Source of the DNA: Streptomyces bottropensis ATCC 25435
GTDB taxonomy: Bacteria; Actinomycetota; Actinomycetes; Streptomycetales; Streptomycetaceae
DNA: 64,000 nt
Assembly: GCF_000383595.1 (NCBI RefSeq)
Contig: NZ_KB911581.1
Location: 248,001 to 312,000, forward strand
Direction of reading: 5' to 3'
This document shows positions 36,693-44,983 of the stretch, one piece after another. How positions within the stretch are numbered: position 1 is the stretch's first letter; every line of letters starts with the position of its first letter. The notes beneath the pieces are model-generated. The model was not told where the DNA came from. It ran no database searches and saw only the letters and a program-made list of their open reading frames with translations. The translations under genes were made by a program, and so were the position numbers.

Positions 36693-37070
36693 TCAGCCGG
36701 AACCGGACACCGAGCCGGGCACCGAACCGGAGACCTCGCCGTCGAGCGCCTCGTGCCCGGCACGACGGCGGTACTCGGCGTTGATGCGCTGCGCTTCCTC
36801 CAGTTGGTCCTCGAGGATGACGATGCGGCAGGCGGCCTCGATCGGGGTGCCCCGGTCGACCAGTTCGCGGGCGCGCGCGGCGATCCGCAGCTGGTAGCGC
36901 GAGTAGCGGCGGTGTCCGCCCTCCGAGCGCAGCGGAGTGATCAGCCGGGCCTCTCCGAGGGCGCGGAGGAATGCCGGGGTGGAGCCGAGCATCTCGGCGG
37001 CCCGCCCCATCGTGTACGCGGGGTAGTCGTCGTCGTCCAGACGACCACTGAGGGGGTTATCTGCTGTCAT
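36693..37070 (-). CDS. MerR-family transcriptional regulator
   Basis: 125-aa protein. Helix-turn-helix and wing: YTMGRAAEMLGSTPAFLRAL, then GLITPLRS-like GEARLITPLRSEGGHRRYS, followed by a dimerisation helix (AACRIVILEDQLEEAQRIN). There is no effector-binding domain. GAGGTGAC precedes ATG 37070. Upstream on the same strand lies a structured leader (palindrome 37096-37127) and, beyond it, a csp gene. Small MerR proteins of this kind near csp genes are common in Streptomyces; target unknown. Confidence 0.88.
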   Translation of the reverse strand: MTADNPLSGRLDDDDYPAYTMGRAAEMLGSTPAFLRALGEARLITPLRSEGGHRRYSRYQLRIAARARELVDRGTPIEAACRIVILEDQLEEAQRINAEYRRRAGHEALDGEVSGSVPGSVSGSG

Positions 37071-37095
37071 GTCACCTCGTAGTGCAACGCGTCGA

Positions 37096-37127
37096 GGGGC
37101 CCTGGTGCCGTACGGCACCAGGGCCCC
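37096..37127 (-). promoter_or_regulatory. Perfect 32-bp palindrome in the merR leader
   Basis: 14-bp arms GGGGCCCTGGTGCC (37096-37109) and its complement (37114-37127) with GTAC between them, 26 bp before the merR start codon. On the merR strand it lies inside a possible 24-codon ORF (37146 to 37072) whose TGA ends 1 nt before the merR ATG. It can act as terminator of an upstream small RNA, attenuator, or operator. Confidence 0.55.
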
Positions 37128-37510
37128 GAAGGAAATTCAACACCATCTGTCGGCTCTTGTGCTGTGCCGACCTTCTGTATCCGCTACCAGCCCTGACGAA
37201 GGGGGGTGCGGGGATCGCGGCTGCTTGACCGGAGACCACCTTCCCATCCGGGGTCTTGCGGTACCCGGGCCGAGTGCCTCTCGGGCCGGGCGATCCTGAT
37301 GGCGTCTCCTCCGTTCTTGCTCGTGTACTGCGACCTCGCCGGTCCGTGGCCGGTAGGTCGCCAGACCGTCTCAACGAGTAGAAGGCTAACCGCGTCGGAA
37401 GCCAATGTCTACTGTGGCCAAGATAGATTTCAGTCGTCTGGAGGCACAGATAGCTTGTTACCAGGCGTGATGGGCGACATGCGATCCGTTACGGCGGCGC
37501 CTGGCGGCCG

Positions 37511-37610
37511 GCGCGGGCCGGGGTGGACCGGGGCGGGCCGGGGTGGACCGGGGCGGGCCGGGGTGGACCGGGGCGGGCCGGGGTGGACCGGGGTGGGCCG
37601 GGGCGGACTC
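37511..37610. repeat. 20-bp G-rich tandem repeat
   Basis: Unit GGGTGGACCGGGGCGGGCCG in about four to five consecutive copies with a few substitutions in the last one. Non-coding. The G-runs on the plus strand (GGGG every 10 bp) could form G-quadruplexes. Confidence 0.8.
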
Positions 37611-37820
37611 GAAGGCGTGGGCCGGGTCGGCCGCGATCGGCGAATTCGACGGCGGAAAGCCAAAGCGGCGCTGTGTCCTGCGCGAGGGAATCGTCGGAGC
37701 GGATCGGAGGCGACACGCACGGAACGCGTGATCGCGCGACCGTGATCCGCTCTCGGCCGGGGAAGTGCCCGGTGGGAAGTGTCCCGGTGGGTAAGTGCCA
37801 GGTGGGGCGGAAACGCGACG

Positions 37821-37856
37821 AGCTGGGGCCCGCACCTCAAGGTGCGGGCCCCAGCT
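37821..37856 (-). terminator. Terminator after the second csp gene
   Basis: 16-bp perfect arms with a TCAA loop (37821-37836 and 37841-37856), 23 nt after the csp stop. The core GGGGCCCGC is shared with the hairpin after the first csp gene. Confidence 0.8.
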
Positions 37857-37879
37857 GCTGAGAATATGTGCCGCGAGTG

Positions 37880-38083
37880 TCAGGCGGTGACGATGTTCTC
37901 GGCCGTCGGGCCCTTCTGGCCCTGCGCGATGTCGAAGGACACCTTCTGGCCTTCCTGCAGCTCGCGGAAGCCCTGGGCGGCGATGTTCGAGTAGTGGGCG
38001 AAGACGTCGGGGCCGCCGCCGTCCTGCTCGATGAAGCCGAAGCCCTTTTCCGCGTTGAACCACTTCACGGTGCCAGTAGCCAT
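37880..38083 (-). CDS. Cold-shock protein, CspA family (second copy)
   Basis: 67-aa OB-fold RNA chaperone with RNP-1 KGFGFI and RNP-2 VFAHY. It differs from the copy at 7311-7514 at only a few positions (for example SEKGFG to AEKGFG, and VTFDVTQ to VSFDIAQ). GGAG lies 8 nt upstream of ATG 38083. The leader carries the conserved 42-nt block also found at the first locus, and transcription ends at the hairpin before the repeat region. Confidence 0.95.
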   Translation of the reverse strand: MATGTVKWFNAEKGFGFIEQDGGGPDVFAHYSNIAAQGFRELQEGQKVSFDIAQGQKGPTAENIVTA

Positions 38084-38210
38084 GTCATTTCTCCTTCGGA
38101 GACGAGGTACGGAATTCGCCGTGTGCGGATTCCGCGTCGCCGTGCTGATCAACCCGTCAGGAAATGAACCTTCTGGCAACCACACCTGCAACTGGCATCG
38201 ACATTAGCAC
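38084..38210 (-). promoter_or_regulatory. Second csp promoter and leader with conserved block
   Basis: On the minus strand a -10-like TAATGT lies in the 42-nt block 38169-38210, ungapped-alignable with 7667-7708. Shared positions include GTGCTA at the start and TGGTTnCCAGA near the end. A -35-like TTCAAA lies 16 nt upstream of TAATGT. The leader to the start codon is about 120 nt. Confidence 0.5.
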
Positions 38211-38339
38211 GGCACGATCCGGTTTGAATGATCCAAAATTCCGTTCGGGTCGGGGGTCGAGGAATACTCGTCGCACGCCCCGCCTATTTCTGACTTCGCG
38301 GATACAGATATTCCTCCGCGCCGCGCTGCGGTCCCCGCG

Positions 38340-38978
38340 CTACTCCGCCCGCCCGGCGGTCCAGGTGATGAGCGGGGGCTCGACTCGTGCGCACAGGGGG
38401 CCGCCCTGGGGGTCCGTCAGAGCGACGCGTCCGACCAGCAGCCCGTCGCGTGCGGCGGCGGCGAGCACCTCGGCGGGGATCACATCGAGCATGAGCTTGG
38501 CGCGGCGGAACATCGTGAAGATGCCCGAGCCGTCGACCGTGCCCCACGACAGGTAGACGAAGCGCCGGCCCAGCCGGTCCTGCACATAGGGCCCCTTGAT
38601 CCCGATGCCGTCCGCCGAGGCGCTCGCGGTGCACTCCAGGGTCCAGGTCGCGGACGGGGCGTCGCCGGGCTGCGGGTCGAGGAGTTCGGCCGGACGGTCG
38701 CGGCGCTGTACGGCGACATGGAGGTTGTCGTACGCCGGGACTCTGCCGTCGGCGGAGGCGGGGCGGGTGCGGCCGGGGAGGTCGACGGCGTCGATGCGGA
38801 TGCGCATGACCCCCATCATCCCGCCGCCGGTGTCCACGCCGACTCCACCCACCCGGCGGGTGTCCCAGAGCGTGTACGCGCCCGGCGCCAGGGAGGAGAC
38901 ATCGCCGAACTCTTCCCACTGGACCAGCGTGCACGGCGTGTCGACCTCGGCCCCCGCCTCGCCGCCCATGACCGCCAT
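38340..38978 (-). CDS. DUF5990-family protein
   Basis: Up to 212 aa. The DUF5990 part starts at MRIRIDAVDLPGRT and includes VAVQRRDRPAELLD, DAPSATWTLEC, QDRLGRRFVYLSWG and MFRRAKLMLDVIP. The family usually starts at that Met (38807), giving 155 aa with GGGGG just upstream. The 57 codons before it, from ATG 38978, show strong third-position GC bias in the same frame (VQWEEFGDVSSLAPGAYTLW), so an N-terminal extension looks genuinely coding. Both starts are possible. Function of DUF5990 is unknown. Single gene. Confidence 0.7.
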   Translation of the reverse strand: MAVMGGEAGAEVDTPCTLVQWEEFGDVSSLAPGAYTLWDTRRVGGVGVDTGGGMMGVMRIRIDAVDLPGRTRPASADGRVPAYDNLHVAVQRRDRPAELLDPQPGDAPSATWTLECTASASADGIGIKGPYVQDRLGRRFVYLSWGTVDGSGIFTMFRRAKLMLDVIPAEVLAAAARDGLLVGRVALTDPQGGPLCARVEPPLITWTAGRAE

Positions 38979-39177
38979 GCCGCCGCCACCCGCCCCCGTC
39001 CGAGGCGGCGGGGGCCGGCGGTCGACGCGAACGGTCGACGCGGGGAGTCGCTACGGCGGTCGATGGCGGGCCCAGGGCATCGAAATCGGCCAGATCGCGA
39101 CCCCCTGTCACGGACGCCGTGCCTCATGCTGGACGTCACCGAGGACCACACCCCAGGTCCTCGTGGCGGACAACTAC

Positions 39178-39229
39178 CGAAAGCGTTTGTGTGCGTTCCG
39201 TTGACACCCGGCACATCCGCTCCTAATGT
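39178..39229 (+). promoter_or_regulatory. Promoter with LacI-type operator for the ChvE-like binding protein
   Basis: TTGACA (39201-39206), 17 bp, TAATGT (39224-39229): a near-consensus housekeeping promoter. Immediately upstream is CGAAAGCGTTTG (39178-39189), a CG-centred LacI-type half-palindrome similar to the site before the pectate lyase. The transcript leader to the start codon would be about 360 nt, in which I find no convincing gene. Confidence 0.6.
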
Positions 39230-39596
39230 CACGCCAATCTCGCCAATCTTCTGACCATGTGACGAGATTTCGAACGACGGGAAAGGCAAGTGCCCTGCGT
39301 AGCACCGGAGTCAGCACCGACGTGGCCGGGACGCCGTGGCGCAGCCTCACCCTTGTCCAGGTGCACGCGGGCAGCGGGATCACGACAGCCGAGGGGCCCC
39401 GGGACGCCGACGCGTCCGGGCAGCGGCTCGACCGATGTGCCGGGCGACCTGAACCGCGATGACCCAGCGCGGTCCGTCCCCCGCTCACCGGCACCGAGGC
39501 GGCACGACGAGACCGCCGGGCCCATCCTCCGCGGCCGCCGCCGCTCGACCTGACGTTCGGTCCGTCTCGACGACGACAAGAACAGGGAAAGACACC

Positions 39597-40685
39597 ATGC
39601 CCAACCGAAGAGCCGCCCTCGCCTCCCTGGCCGGAGCGGTCTCGCTCGCCCTCACCCTGTCCGCCTGCGGCGGCGAGACCAGCGAGAGCAGCTCCGAGAG
39701 CGGCACGATCGGCATCGCCATGCCCACGCGGGCCTCCGAGCGATGGCTCACCGACGGCAAGAGTGTCGTGGAGGACCTGGAGGACAAGGGGTACAAGACC
39801 GAGCTGCTCTACGGTGAGGACAACCCGCAGACCCAGGTCAAGCAGATCGAGAAGCTGATCAAGCAGGGCGTCGACGCGCTGATCATCGCGGCCATCGACA
39901 ACAAGTCGCTGAACGGCGCGCTCGAACAGGCCGCCGCCGCGGAGATCCCCGTGATCTCCTACGACCGGCTCATCCTCGGCACCAGGAACGTCGACTACTA
40001 CGTCTCGTTCGACAACGAGCAGGTCGGCCGGCTCCAGGCCCGTCACATCATCGAGAAGCTCGGCCTGGAGGACGGCAAGGGCCCGTTCAACATAGAACTG
40101 TTCGCCGGCTCTCCCGACGACAACAACACCAAGTTCTTCTTCGACGGCGCGATGCATCTGCTGCAGCCGTATCTGGACAACAAGCAGTTGGTGGTCAGGT
40201 CCGGCCAGACCGAGATGGACAAGATCACCACGCTGCGCTGGGACGGGCCCACCGCGCAGAAGCGGATGACCCAGGTCCTCTCCCAGTCGTACAGGAGCCA
40301 GCGGGTCGACGCGGTCCTGTCGCCGTACGACGGCATCTCCATCGGCGTCCTCACCGCGCTGAAGGCGGCCGGTTACGGCACCGCCGCCAAGCCCCTCCCG
40401 ATCATCACCGGACAGGACGCCGAACTGGCCTCGGTGAAGTCGATCATCGCGGGCGACCAGTCGCAGACCGTCTTCAAGGATCTCCGCCAACTCGCGGGCA
40501 GGGCAGCGAACATGGCGGACGACATCCTCAACGGCGAGACTCCGGAGCTGAACAACAGACGGGCGTACAAGAACGGCGTCAAGGCCGTGCCCGCGTATCT
40601 GCTGCAGCCGATCAGCGTCGACAAGTCCAACTACGAGTACGTCCTGGCCGCGAGCGACCTCTACACGGAGGAAGAACTCAAGTAG
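39597..40685 (+). CDS. Sugar-binding lipoprotein, ChvE/xylose-binding-like
   Basis: 362-aa periplasmic-binding-protein type 1. Lipobox LSAC after a hydrophobic signal, mature start GTIGIAMPTRASERW, then QGVDALIIAAIDNKSLNGAL, PVISYDRLI, YVSFDNEQVGRLQ and PIITGQDAELASVKSII, all characteristic of ChvE/XylF monosaccharide-binding proteins. AGGGAAAG lies upstream of ATG. No ATPase or permease is adjacent, so it is an orphan; it may share the importer at 29.7-32.9 kb or another one outside the window. A long leader and a LacI-type site suggest sugar-responsive control. Confidence 0.92.
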   Translation: MPNRRAALASLAGAVSLALTLSACGGETSESSSESGTIGIAMPTRASERWLTDGKSVVEDLEDKGYKTELLYGEDNPQTQVKQIEKLIKQGVDALIIAAIDNKSLNGALEQAAAAEIPVISYDRLILGTRNVDYYVSFDNEQVGRLQARHIIEKLGLEDGKGPFNIELFAGSPDDNNTKFFFDGAMHLLQPYLDNKQLVVRSGQTEMDKITTLRWDGPTAQKRMTQVLSQSYRSQRVDAVLSPYDGISIGVLTALKAAGYGTAAKPLPIITGQDAELASVKSIIAGDQSQTVFKDLRQLAGRAANMADDILNGETPELNNRRAYKNGVKAVPAYLLQPISVDKSNYEYVLAASDLYTEEELK

Positions 40686-40821
40686 CTCGGGGCCCAGTGA
40701 CCCGGATCACATCCTGAGGTCGATCACATCCGCGGCCCCCGCCGGTCATGACCGACGACACGTGCCGACGCGCGCGGACCCGCGCCGCGCTCGGCCGACC
40801 GACGGAAAGGACGCGACCGAC

Positions 40822-41025
40822 ATGACCGCACCCGTGAAGGGCCCCGCCAGTTACTTCCCCTCGATCGAGAAGAAGTACGGCCGTCCCGTCGCCGAGTGGA
40901 AGGACATGATCCGGGCCTCGCCGCTCACCAAGCACATGGAGCTCGTCTCCTGGCTCAAGAGCGAGCACGGCCTGGGCCACGGCCACGCCAACGCCCTCGT
41001 GGCCCACACACTCGCCGAACAGTGA
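40822..41025 (+). CDS. DUF4287 protein
   Basis: 67-aa protein with the sequence YFPSIEKKYGRPVAEWKDMI followed by HMELVSWLKSEHGLGHGHANALVAH, the complete DUF4287 domain. GGAAAGGA lies upstream of ATG 40822. The family is widespread in actinobacteria as a stand-alone small protein of unknown function. Confidence 0.88.
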   Translation: MTAPVKGPASYFPSIEKKYGRPVAEWKDMIRASPLTKHMELVSWLKSEHGLGHGHANALVAHTLAEQ

Positions 41026-41220
41026 GCGGGGCGGCTCCGCCGCGTGCCGGTCGCCTGTCCGTGTGCCTGCACGTGTGCACGCACGTGTGCACGTGTGTAT
41101 TACGCCCCGGTTCGAGGTCTTCGTGCCCCCGTGTTCGGGTACCCGGCGAAGGGCGGGACCGGGTCCGTGACCGGGGCGACGACCGGATCGCCTGATCGGC
41201 GTGCAGAGAGGGGCGACGGC

Positions 41221-41700
41221 ATGCAGACCTTCTTGCCGTATCCCGATTTCCGGGCCTCGGCGGAGGCCCTGGACCGTCGTCGGCTCGGAAAGCAGCGCGT
41301 CGAGGCGCTGCAGGTGCTGCGCGGGCTCATCCGGCCGGGGTACGGGTGGCGGCGGCATCCGGCGGTGCGCATGTGGGCGGGTTACGAGGAGGCCCTCGTC
41401 CGGTACGGCCTGGAGGTCTGCGAGGTGTGGTGCGAGCTGGGCCACCGGGACAGCTGCGCGGCCACCCTGGTCACCGATTTCACGGAGTTCCGGCCCGACG
41501 GGCCGACCCGGGACCAGGCGCGGCTGGCGGCCGTCGGGGAGCTGCCGCCCTGGCTCGGCGACGAGGCCTTCCACCGCAGCCACCGCTCCGCGCTGGTCCG
41601 CAAGGACCCCGCCCTCTACGCCGAGTCCTTCCCCGGCGTGCCGGACGACCTGCCGTACGTATGGCCCGCGTCCGACCGGGAGGCCACCGCCTCACTGTGA
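41221..41700 (+). CDS. MSMEG_6728-family protein
   Basis: 159-aa protein. MQTFLPYPDFRASAEALDRRRLGKQRVEALQ at the start and HPAVRMWAGYEEALVRYGLEVC are typical of the MSMEG_6728/pyrimidine-dimer-glycosylase-like family (sequence similarity to T4 endonuclease V-like proteins has been noted, function unproven), followed by SHRSALVRKDPALY and YVWP. GAGAGG precedes ATG 41221. DNA-repair activity is possible but not established. Confidence 0.85.
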   Translation: MQTFLPYPDFRASAEALDRRRLGKQRVEALQVLRGLIRPGYGWRRHPAVRMWAGYEEALVRYGLEVCEVWCELGHRDSCAATLVTDFTEFRPDGPTRDQARLAAVGELPPWLGDEAFHRSHRSALVRKDPALYAESFPGVPDDLPYVWPASDREATASL

Positions 41701-41710
41701 CCGGTACCGG

Positions 41711-41750
41711 TGACCGAGTGACCGAGTGACCGAGTGACCGAGTGACCGAG
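41711..41750. repeat. 8-bp tandem repeat TGACCGAG, five copies
   Basis: Five exact consecutive copies just after the MSMEG_6728 gene stop. Non-coding slippage tract; contains repeated in-frame TGA stops. Confidence 0.85.
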
Positions 41751-41786
41751 TGGTCGCTCGATGGGCGCACGCGCTCGATGAGTGCG

Positions 41787-42017
41787 TCACCCGTCCTTCT
41801 TCCTGCCGCCGCGCAGCGCCTGCGGCTTGTGTACGGCCGTGCGCCCGGACTTGTCGCTGCGGACCAGGTACTGAGGGTCCTCGGCGGAGGCGTCGACGGT
41901 GCGTCCGGCGGCCTCGGTCCTCTCGGTGATCTTCTTCTCGACCTTGCCCGTGGTCTCGGACCCGTGACTCTTCCACGACACTCGATCGCCCTTGCGCGGC
42001 TGTCGCTTCCCGGCCAT
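41787..42017 (-). CDS. DUF2945 / HVA1 TUDOR-like protein
   Basis: 76-aa basic protein. RKGDRVSWKSHGSETTGKV, then DPQYLVRSDKSGRTAVHKPQAL, the hallmark of DUF2945 (hypervirulence-associated protein, TUDOR domain). GGAGGTGA just upstream of ATG. Usually a stand-alone small gene; the SH3/TUDOR-like fold suggests nucleic-acid or protein binding. Convergent with the MSMEG_6728 gene. Confidence 0.9.
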   Translation of the reverse strand: MAGKRQPRKGDRVSWKSHGSETTGKVEKKITERTEAAGRTVDASAEDPQYLVRSDKSGRTAVHKPQALRGGRKKDG

Positions 42018-42264
42018 GATTCACCTCCCGTCACTCAGGTCGCGAGTGCCCCGGTAAAAACGGACGAAAGCGACACCCGGAGTCCCGTCGGAAGCGCGGC
42101 GGCGAGCGCCGTCACCACTTCGCCACCGGGCACCGGCATTCCAGAACGGTGGAACCCGCGGCTATCGCATGCAACCGCGATGGCCGAAAATGTGTCTCAC
42201 TCTCCACGCGGCCCGGTCCCGGGGGAGTGGATGGGCGGCGGCGCACGGCGGCCTTGGGGGTGGA

Positions 42265-43923
42265 ATGAACACATGGGCGGTGCCCGGATACACCGAGTCA
42301 CTCGAACTCGGGTCCGGGGCGAGCGGGCGGGTCGTACTGGCCGTGCACGAGGAGACCGGAGTTCCGGTCGCCGTGAAGTACCTCAGCGAGCCCCTGCGCA
42401 CCCGGCCGGGCTTCGTACGCGACTTCCGGGCCGAGGCGCGGCTGCTCGGCGGACTGCAGAGCCCGCACGTGACCGGACTGTACGAGTACGTGGAGGGCCC
42501 GCACGGCGCCGCCATCGTGATGGAGCTGGTGGACGGCGTCTCGCTGCGGGCACTGCTTTCCAGACAGGGCCCGCTCGATCCCGAGGCCGCGCTCGTCATC
42601 CTCAAGGGATCGCTGCTCGGCCTCGCCGACGCGCACCGGATCGGCGTCGTCCACCGCGACTACAAGCCGGAGAACGTCCTGGTCGTACCGGACGGCGAGT
42701 CCAAGCTCGTCGACTTCGGGATCGCGGTGGACGCCGGCACCAGCGCAGGTGTGGCGGGAACCCCGTCCTACATGGCCCCGGAGCAGTGGACGGGCGCGCC
42801 CGCCTCGCCCGCCGCCGACGTGTACGCGGCCACGGCCACGTTCTTCGAGTGTCTGACGGGCCACAAGCCGTACGCGGGCGACAACCTCGCCGAACTCGCC
42901 CTGCAGCACGTCGACGCGCCCGTCCCCGTGGACGAGGTCCCCGAGCCCGTACGGGATCTGGTGCGGCGGGGGCTGGCCAAGGACCCGGAGGACCGGCCCG
43001 CGGAGGTCGAAGCGTTCGTCTCCGATCTGGAGGCGGCCGCCGGAGGCGCCTACGGGCCCGACTGGGAGGAGCGCGGTCGAGGCCGGCTCGCCGCGCTGGT
43101 GGCACTGCTGCCGCTGCTGCTGCCCTCGGCCCGCAGCGGCCCCCGGACCAGTACGGACACCGCGCGCACGGTGCTGAGCCAGGGGTCGGGCGGCGGCTGG
43201 GCGCGGTCCTGGAGACCCGGCCGGCCCGGGATGCTCGTGTCCGGGGCCGCCGCGCTGCTGGGTGTTCTCCTGACCTACGGGATCCAGCACGCCCCGGGGG
43301 CCGCTCCGCAGGCGGCGGCCCAGGCCCTGGCCACCACCAGCGCCGGGGCCGGTACGACGACGGGTCCCACCGCCGCGACCACCTCCGCGTCCGCGTCCCC
43401 GACCCCGACCGTCTCCGAGTCGGCCGACGCGTCGGCGTCCCCCGGCCTGTCGCCCTCGGCGCCGTCGCCCACCGACACGGGGGAGCCCTCGGCCTCCGCC
43501 CCGGCGACCGGGGACCCGGACACGACGCCGCCCGGCGACAGCGACACGGAGAGCCCACCGGCGCCGACGACGTCCGCCCCCTCCGCGCCCGCCGCCACGG
43601 CCGTGAAGGACGTCACGGTGGCGGCCTTCCGGCAGACGGGCCCCGCGACCGCCACGTCGACCATCACCATCACCACGGACGGCACCGGCCCGGTCTCCGT
43701 CACCGTCTCGTGGTTCAAGAGCGACGGCTCCGGACAGCTCGGCGCCCCGGACGGCGCGTCCCAGACCTTCCAGCGCGACGGCGCGACCCAGTACACGATC
43801 ACCGTCGACCACACCTTCGGACGCGGCGGCTGCTACTGGGCGGTCCAGGGCACGACCAGCCCGGCCTCCGCCGACGGCGGCGCGTCGCAGCAGCTGCTGA
43901 CCAGGCAGTGTGAGATCCGGTGA
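42265..43923 (+). CDS. Receptor-type Ser/Thr protein kinase
   Basis: 552-aa Hanks-type kinase. Kinase domain about 8-270: P-loop ELGSGASGRVVLA, catalytic Lys in VAVKYL, HRDYKPENVL (Asp132), DFG, and TPSYMAPEQW in the P+1 loop. A linker to about 320 precedes one TM helix (MLVSGAAALLGVLLTYGI), a Thr/Ser/Pro-rich stalk, and a C-terminal extracellular Ig-like domain with SVTVSWFKSDGS and two Cys. The ATG at 42265 has GGGGG upstream. The downstream gene starts within its stop codon (GTGA), so the two are coupled. Confidence 0.92.
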   Translation: MNTWAVPGYTESLELGSGASGRVVLAVHEETGVPVAVKYLSEPLRTRPGFVRDFRAEARLLGGLQSPHVTGLYEYVEGPHGAAIVMELVDGVSLRALLSRQGPLDPEAALVILKGSLLGLADAHRIGVVHRDYKPENVLVVPDGESKLVDFGIAVDAGTSAGVAGTPSYMAPEQWTGAPASPAADVYAATATFFECLTGHKPYAGDNLAELALQHVDAPVPVDEVPEPVRDLVRRGLAKDPEDRPAEVEAFVSDLEAAAGGAYGPDWEERGRGRLAALVALLPLLLPSARSGPRTSTDTARTVLSQGSGGGWARSWRPGRPGMLVSGAAALLGVLLTYGIQHAPGAAPQAAAQALATTSAGAGTTTGPTAATTSASASPTPTVSESADASASPGLSPSAPSPTDTGEPSASAPATGDPDTTPPGDSDTESPPAPTTSAPSAPAATAVKDVTVAAFRQTGPATATSTITITTDGTGPVSVTVSWFKSDGSGQLGAPDGASQTFQRDGATQYTITVDHTFGRGGCYWAVQGTTSPASADGGASQQLLTRQCEIR

Positions 43924-44969
43924 CCACGCGAAACGACCGTCCTCCGACACCTGCCGGGGACCATGAGCCGACGCAGGTGCTGGGTTCTGTCGACGAGCAG
44001 GGAGCGACTGTCCGGCTGGGCCCGGTCGACGAGGAGGGCGGGACCGTCCGGCTGGGGTCTGTCGACGAGTACGGAGGTACCGTCCGTCTCGGCTCCGTCG
44101 GCTCGGTCGGCTCGGTCGGCTCGGTCGATGAGGATGGCGGGACTGTCCGTCTCGGCCCGGTCGATGACCAGGGCGGGACCGTCCGCCTCGGCCCCGCCGA
44201 CGCGCACGACAGCACCGTCCGTCTCGACCCCTCCGACGGCCACCCCCCGAGCGGCGAACCCGCCTACGACGACGCCGAGTACAGCGCCACCGTGCTGGCC
44301 AGCCACTGGATCCAGCGCCCCCAGGCCGGCGACACACTCGTCGAGCACTCCCCGACGCGGCCTGCGGCCGAGCCCACACCGGTGCTCTTCCCGGAGCCGC
44401 AGTCGCAGTCCCGATCGCAGCCACGGTCGGAGCCCGAGGCGGTCGGGGAGCCGGGATCGACGCCCCCCGACCGCGTCGAGGGCACCCTGCTGCGTTTCGG
44501 CCCGGGCGTGACCGCCGAGGTCGCGCACCGCACCCACCGGACGCTGCCCACCATGCCTCCGGTCCAGGTGCCCCGGCGCCGACGGCTGCGCCGGCACGCC
44601 CTGCCCGTTCTGGTGGTGCTCTGCGTCCTCGCGTTCCTCGCCTGGCAGCGCATGGGTCCGTCCGTGCAGGTGCGTACGGTCGCGGTCGCGGCCGAGCCGA
44701 AGGTCCTGGGGTGCGACGGCACCGCGGACATCGTCGGCCTCGTCAGGACGAACGGCCGTCCGGGCACGCTCTCCTACCGTTGGATCCGGAGCGACGGCAC
44801 CACCTCGGGCGTCCTGCGCGAAGTGCTGGTCCGGGACCAGCGTCAGGCGCGCCTGCACCTGCTGTGGACGTTCCAGGGCACGGGCCGTCACGAGGGCCGG
44901 GCCGAACTGCGCATCCTCTCCCCGTCGCAGCGAGCGGTCACCGTCCCCGTCACGTACGACTGCCCCTGA
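43920..44969 (+). CDS. Membrane protein with a T-x-x-L repeat array, coupled to the kinase
   Basis: 349-aa single-TM protein. The cytoplasmic N-terminal part is an array of TVRLG units in 11-13-residue repeats (residues about 15-110), preceded by TQVLG; between them are acidic linkers (VDEEGG, VDEYGG, VDDQGG). After an Arg-rich stop-transfer there is one TM helix (LPVLVVLCVLAFLAW) and an extracellular domain with LSYRWIRSDGTTSG and two Cys, resembling the kinase ectodomain. The GTG start overlaps the kinase stop. No enzymatic domain. The T-x-x-L repeats suit phosphorylation by the kinase and binding by FHA domains; this is inference. No family recognised. Confidence 0.8.
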   Translation: MTTRNDRPPTPAGDHEPTQVLGSVDEQGATVRLGPVDEEGGTVRLGSVDEYGGTVRLGSVGSVGSVGSVDEDGGTVRLGPVDDQGGTVRLGPADAHDSTVRLDPSDGHPPSGEPAYDDAEYSATVLASHWIQRPQAGDTLVEHSPTRPAAEPTPVLFPEPQSQSRSQPRSEPEAVGEPGSTPPDRVEGTLLRFGPGVTAEVAHRTHRTLPTMPPVQVPRRRRLRRHALPVLVVLCVLAFLAWQRMGPSVQVRTVAVAAEPKVLGCDGTADIVGLVRTNGRPGTLSYRWIRSDGTTSGVLREVLVRDQRQARLHLLWTFQGTGRHEGRAELRILSPSQRAVTVPVTYDCP

Positions 44970-44983
44970 CGGACGAACCGGCT

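Larger units (their letters stand above)
37071..37820. other. About 750-bp region between csp and merR
   Basis: Holds the palindrome at 37096-37127, a mini-ORF overlapping it, and a 20-bp tandem repeat at 37511-37610. On the minus strand 37160-37440 could encode short peptides, but none has a ribosome-binding site and start that convinces me. The stretch 37340-37440 is A/T-richer and likely contains the merR promoter, implying a leader of about 300 nt. A small RNA ending at the palindrome is an alternative. Confidence 0.4.

Noticed and set aside
37160..37440. Small protein genes on the minus strand upstream of merR
   Set aside because: Several short frames but no ribosome-binding site and no frame-specific GC bias; kept only as leader or small-RNA region.
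37511..37610. Possible CRISPR-like array
   Set aside because: Units are contiguous 20-bp tandem repeats without spacers, and no cas genes are present.
41787..44969. Long minus-strand frames opposite the kinase locus
   Set aside because: Antisense shadows of the kinase and array protein, Arg/Gly/Val-rich without motifs.
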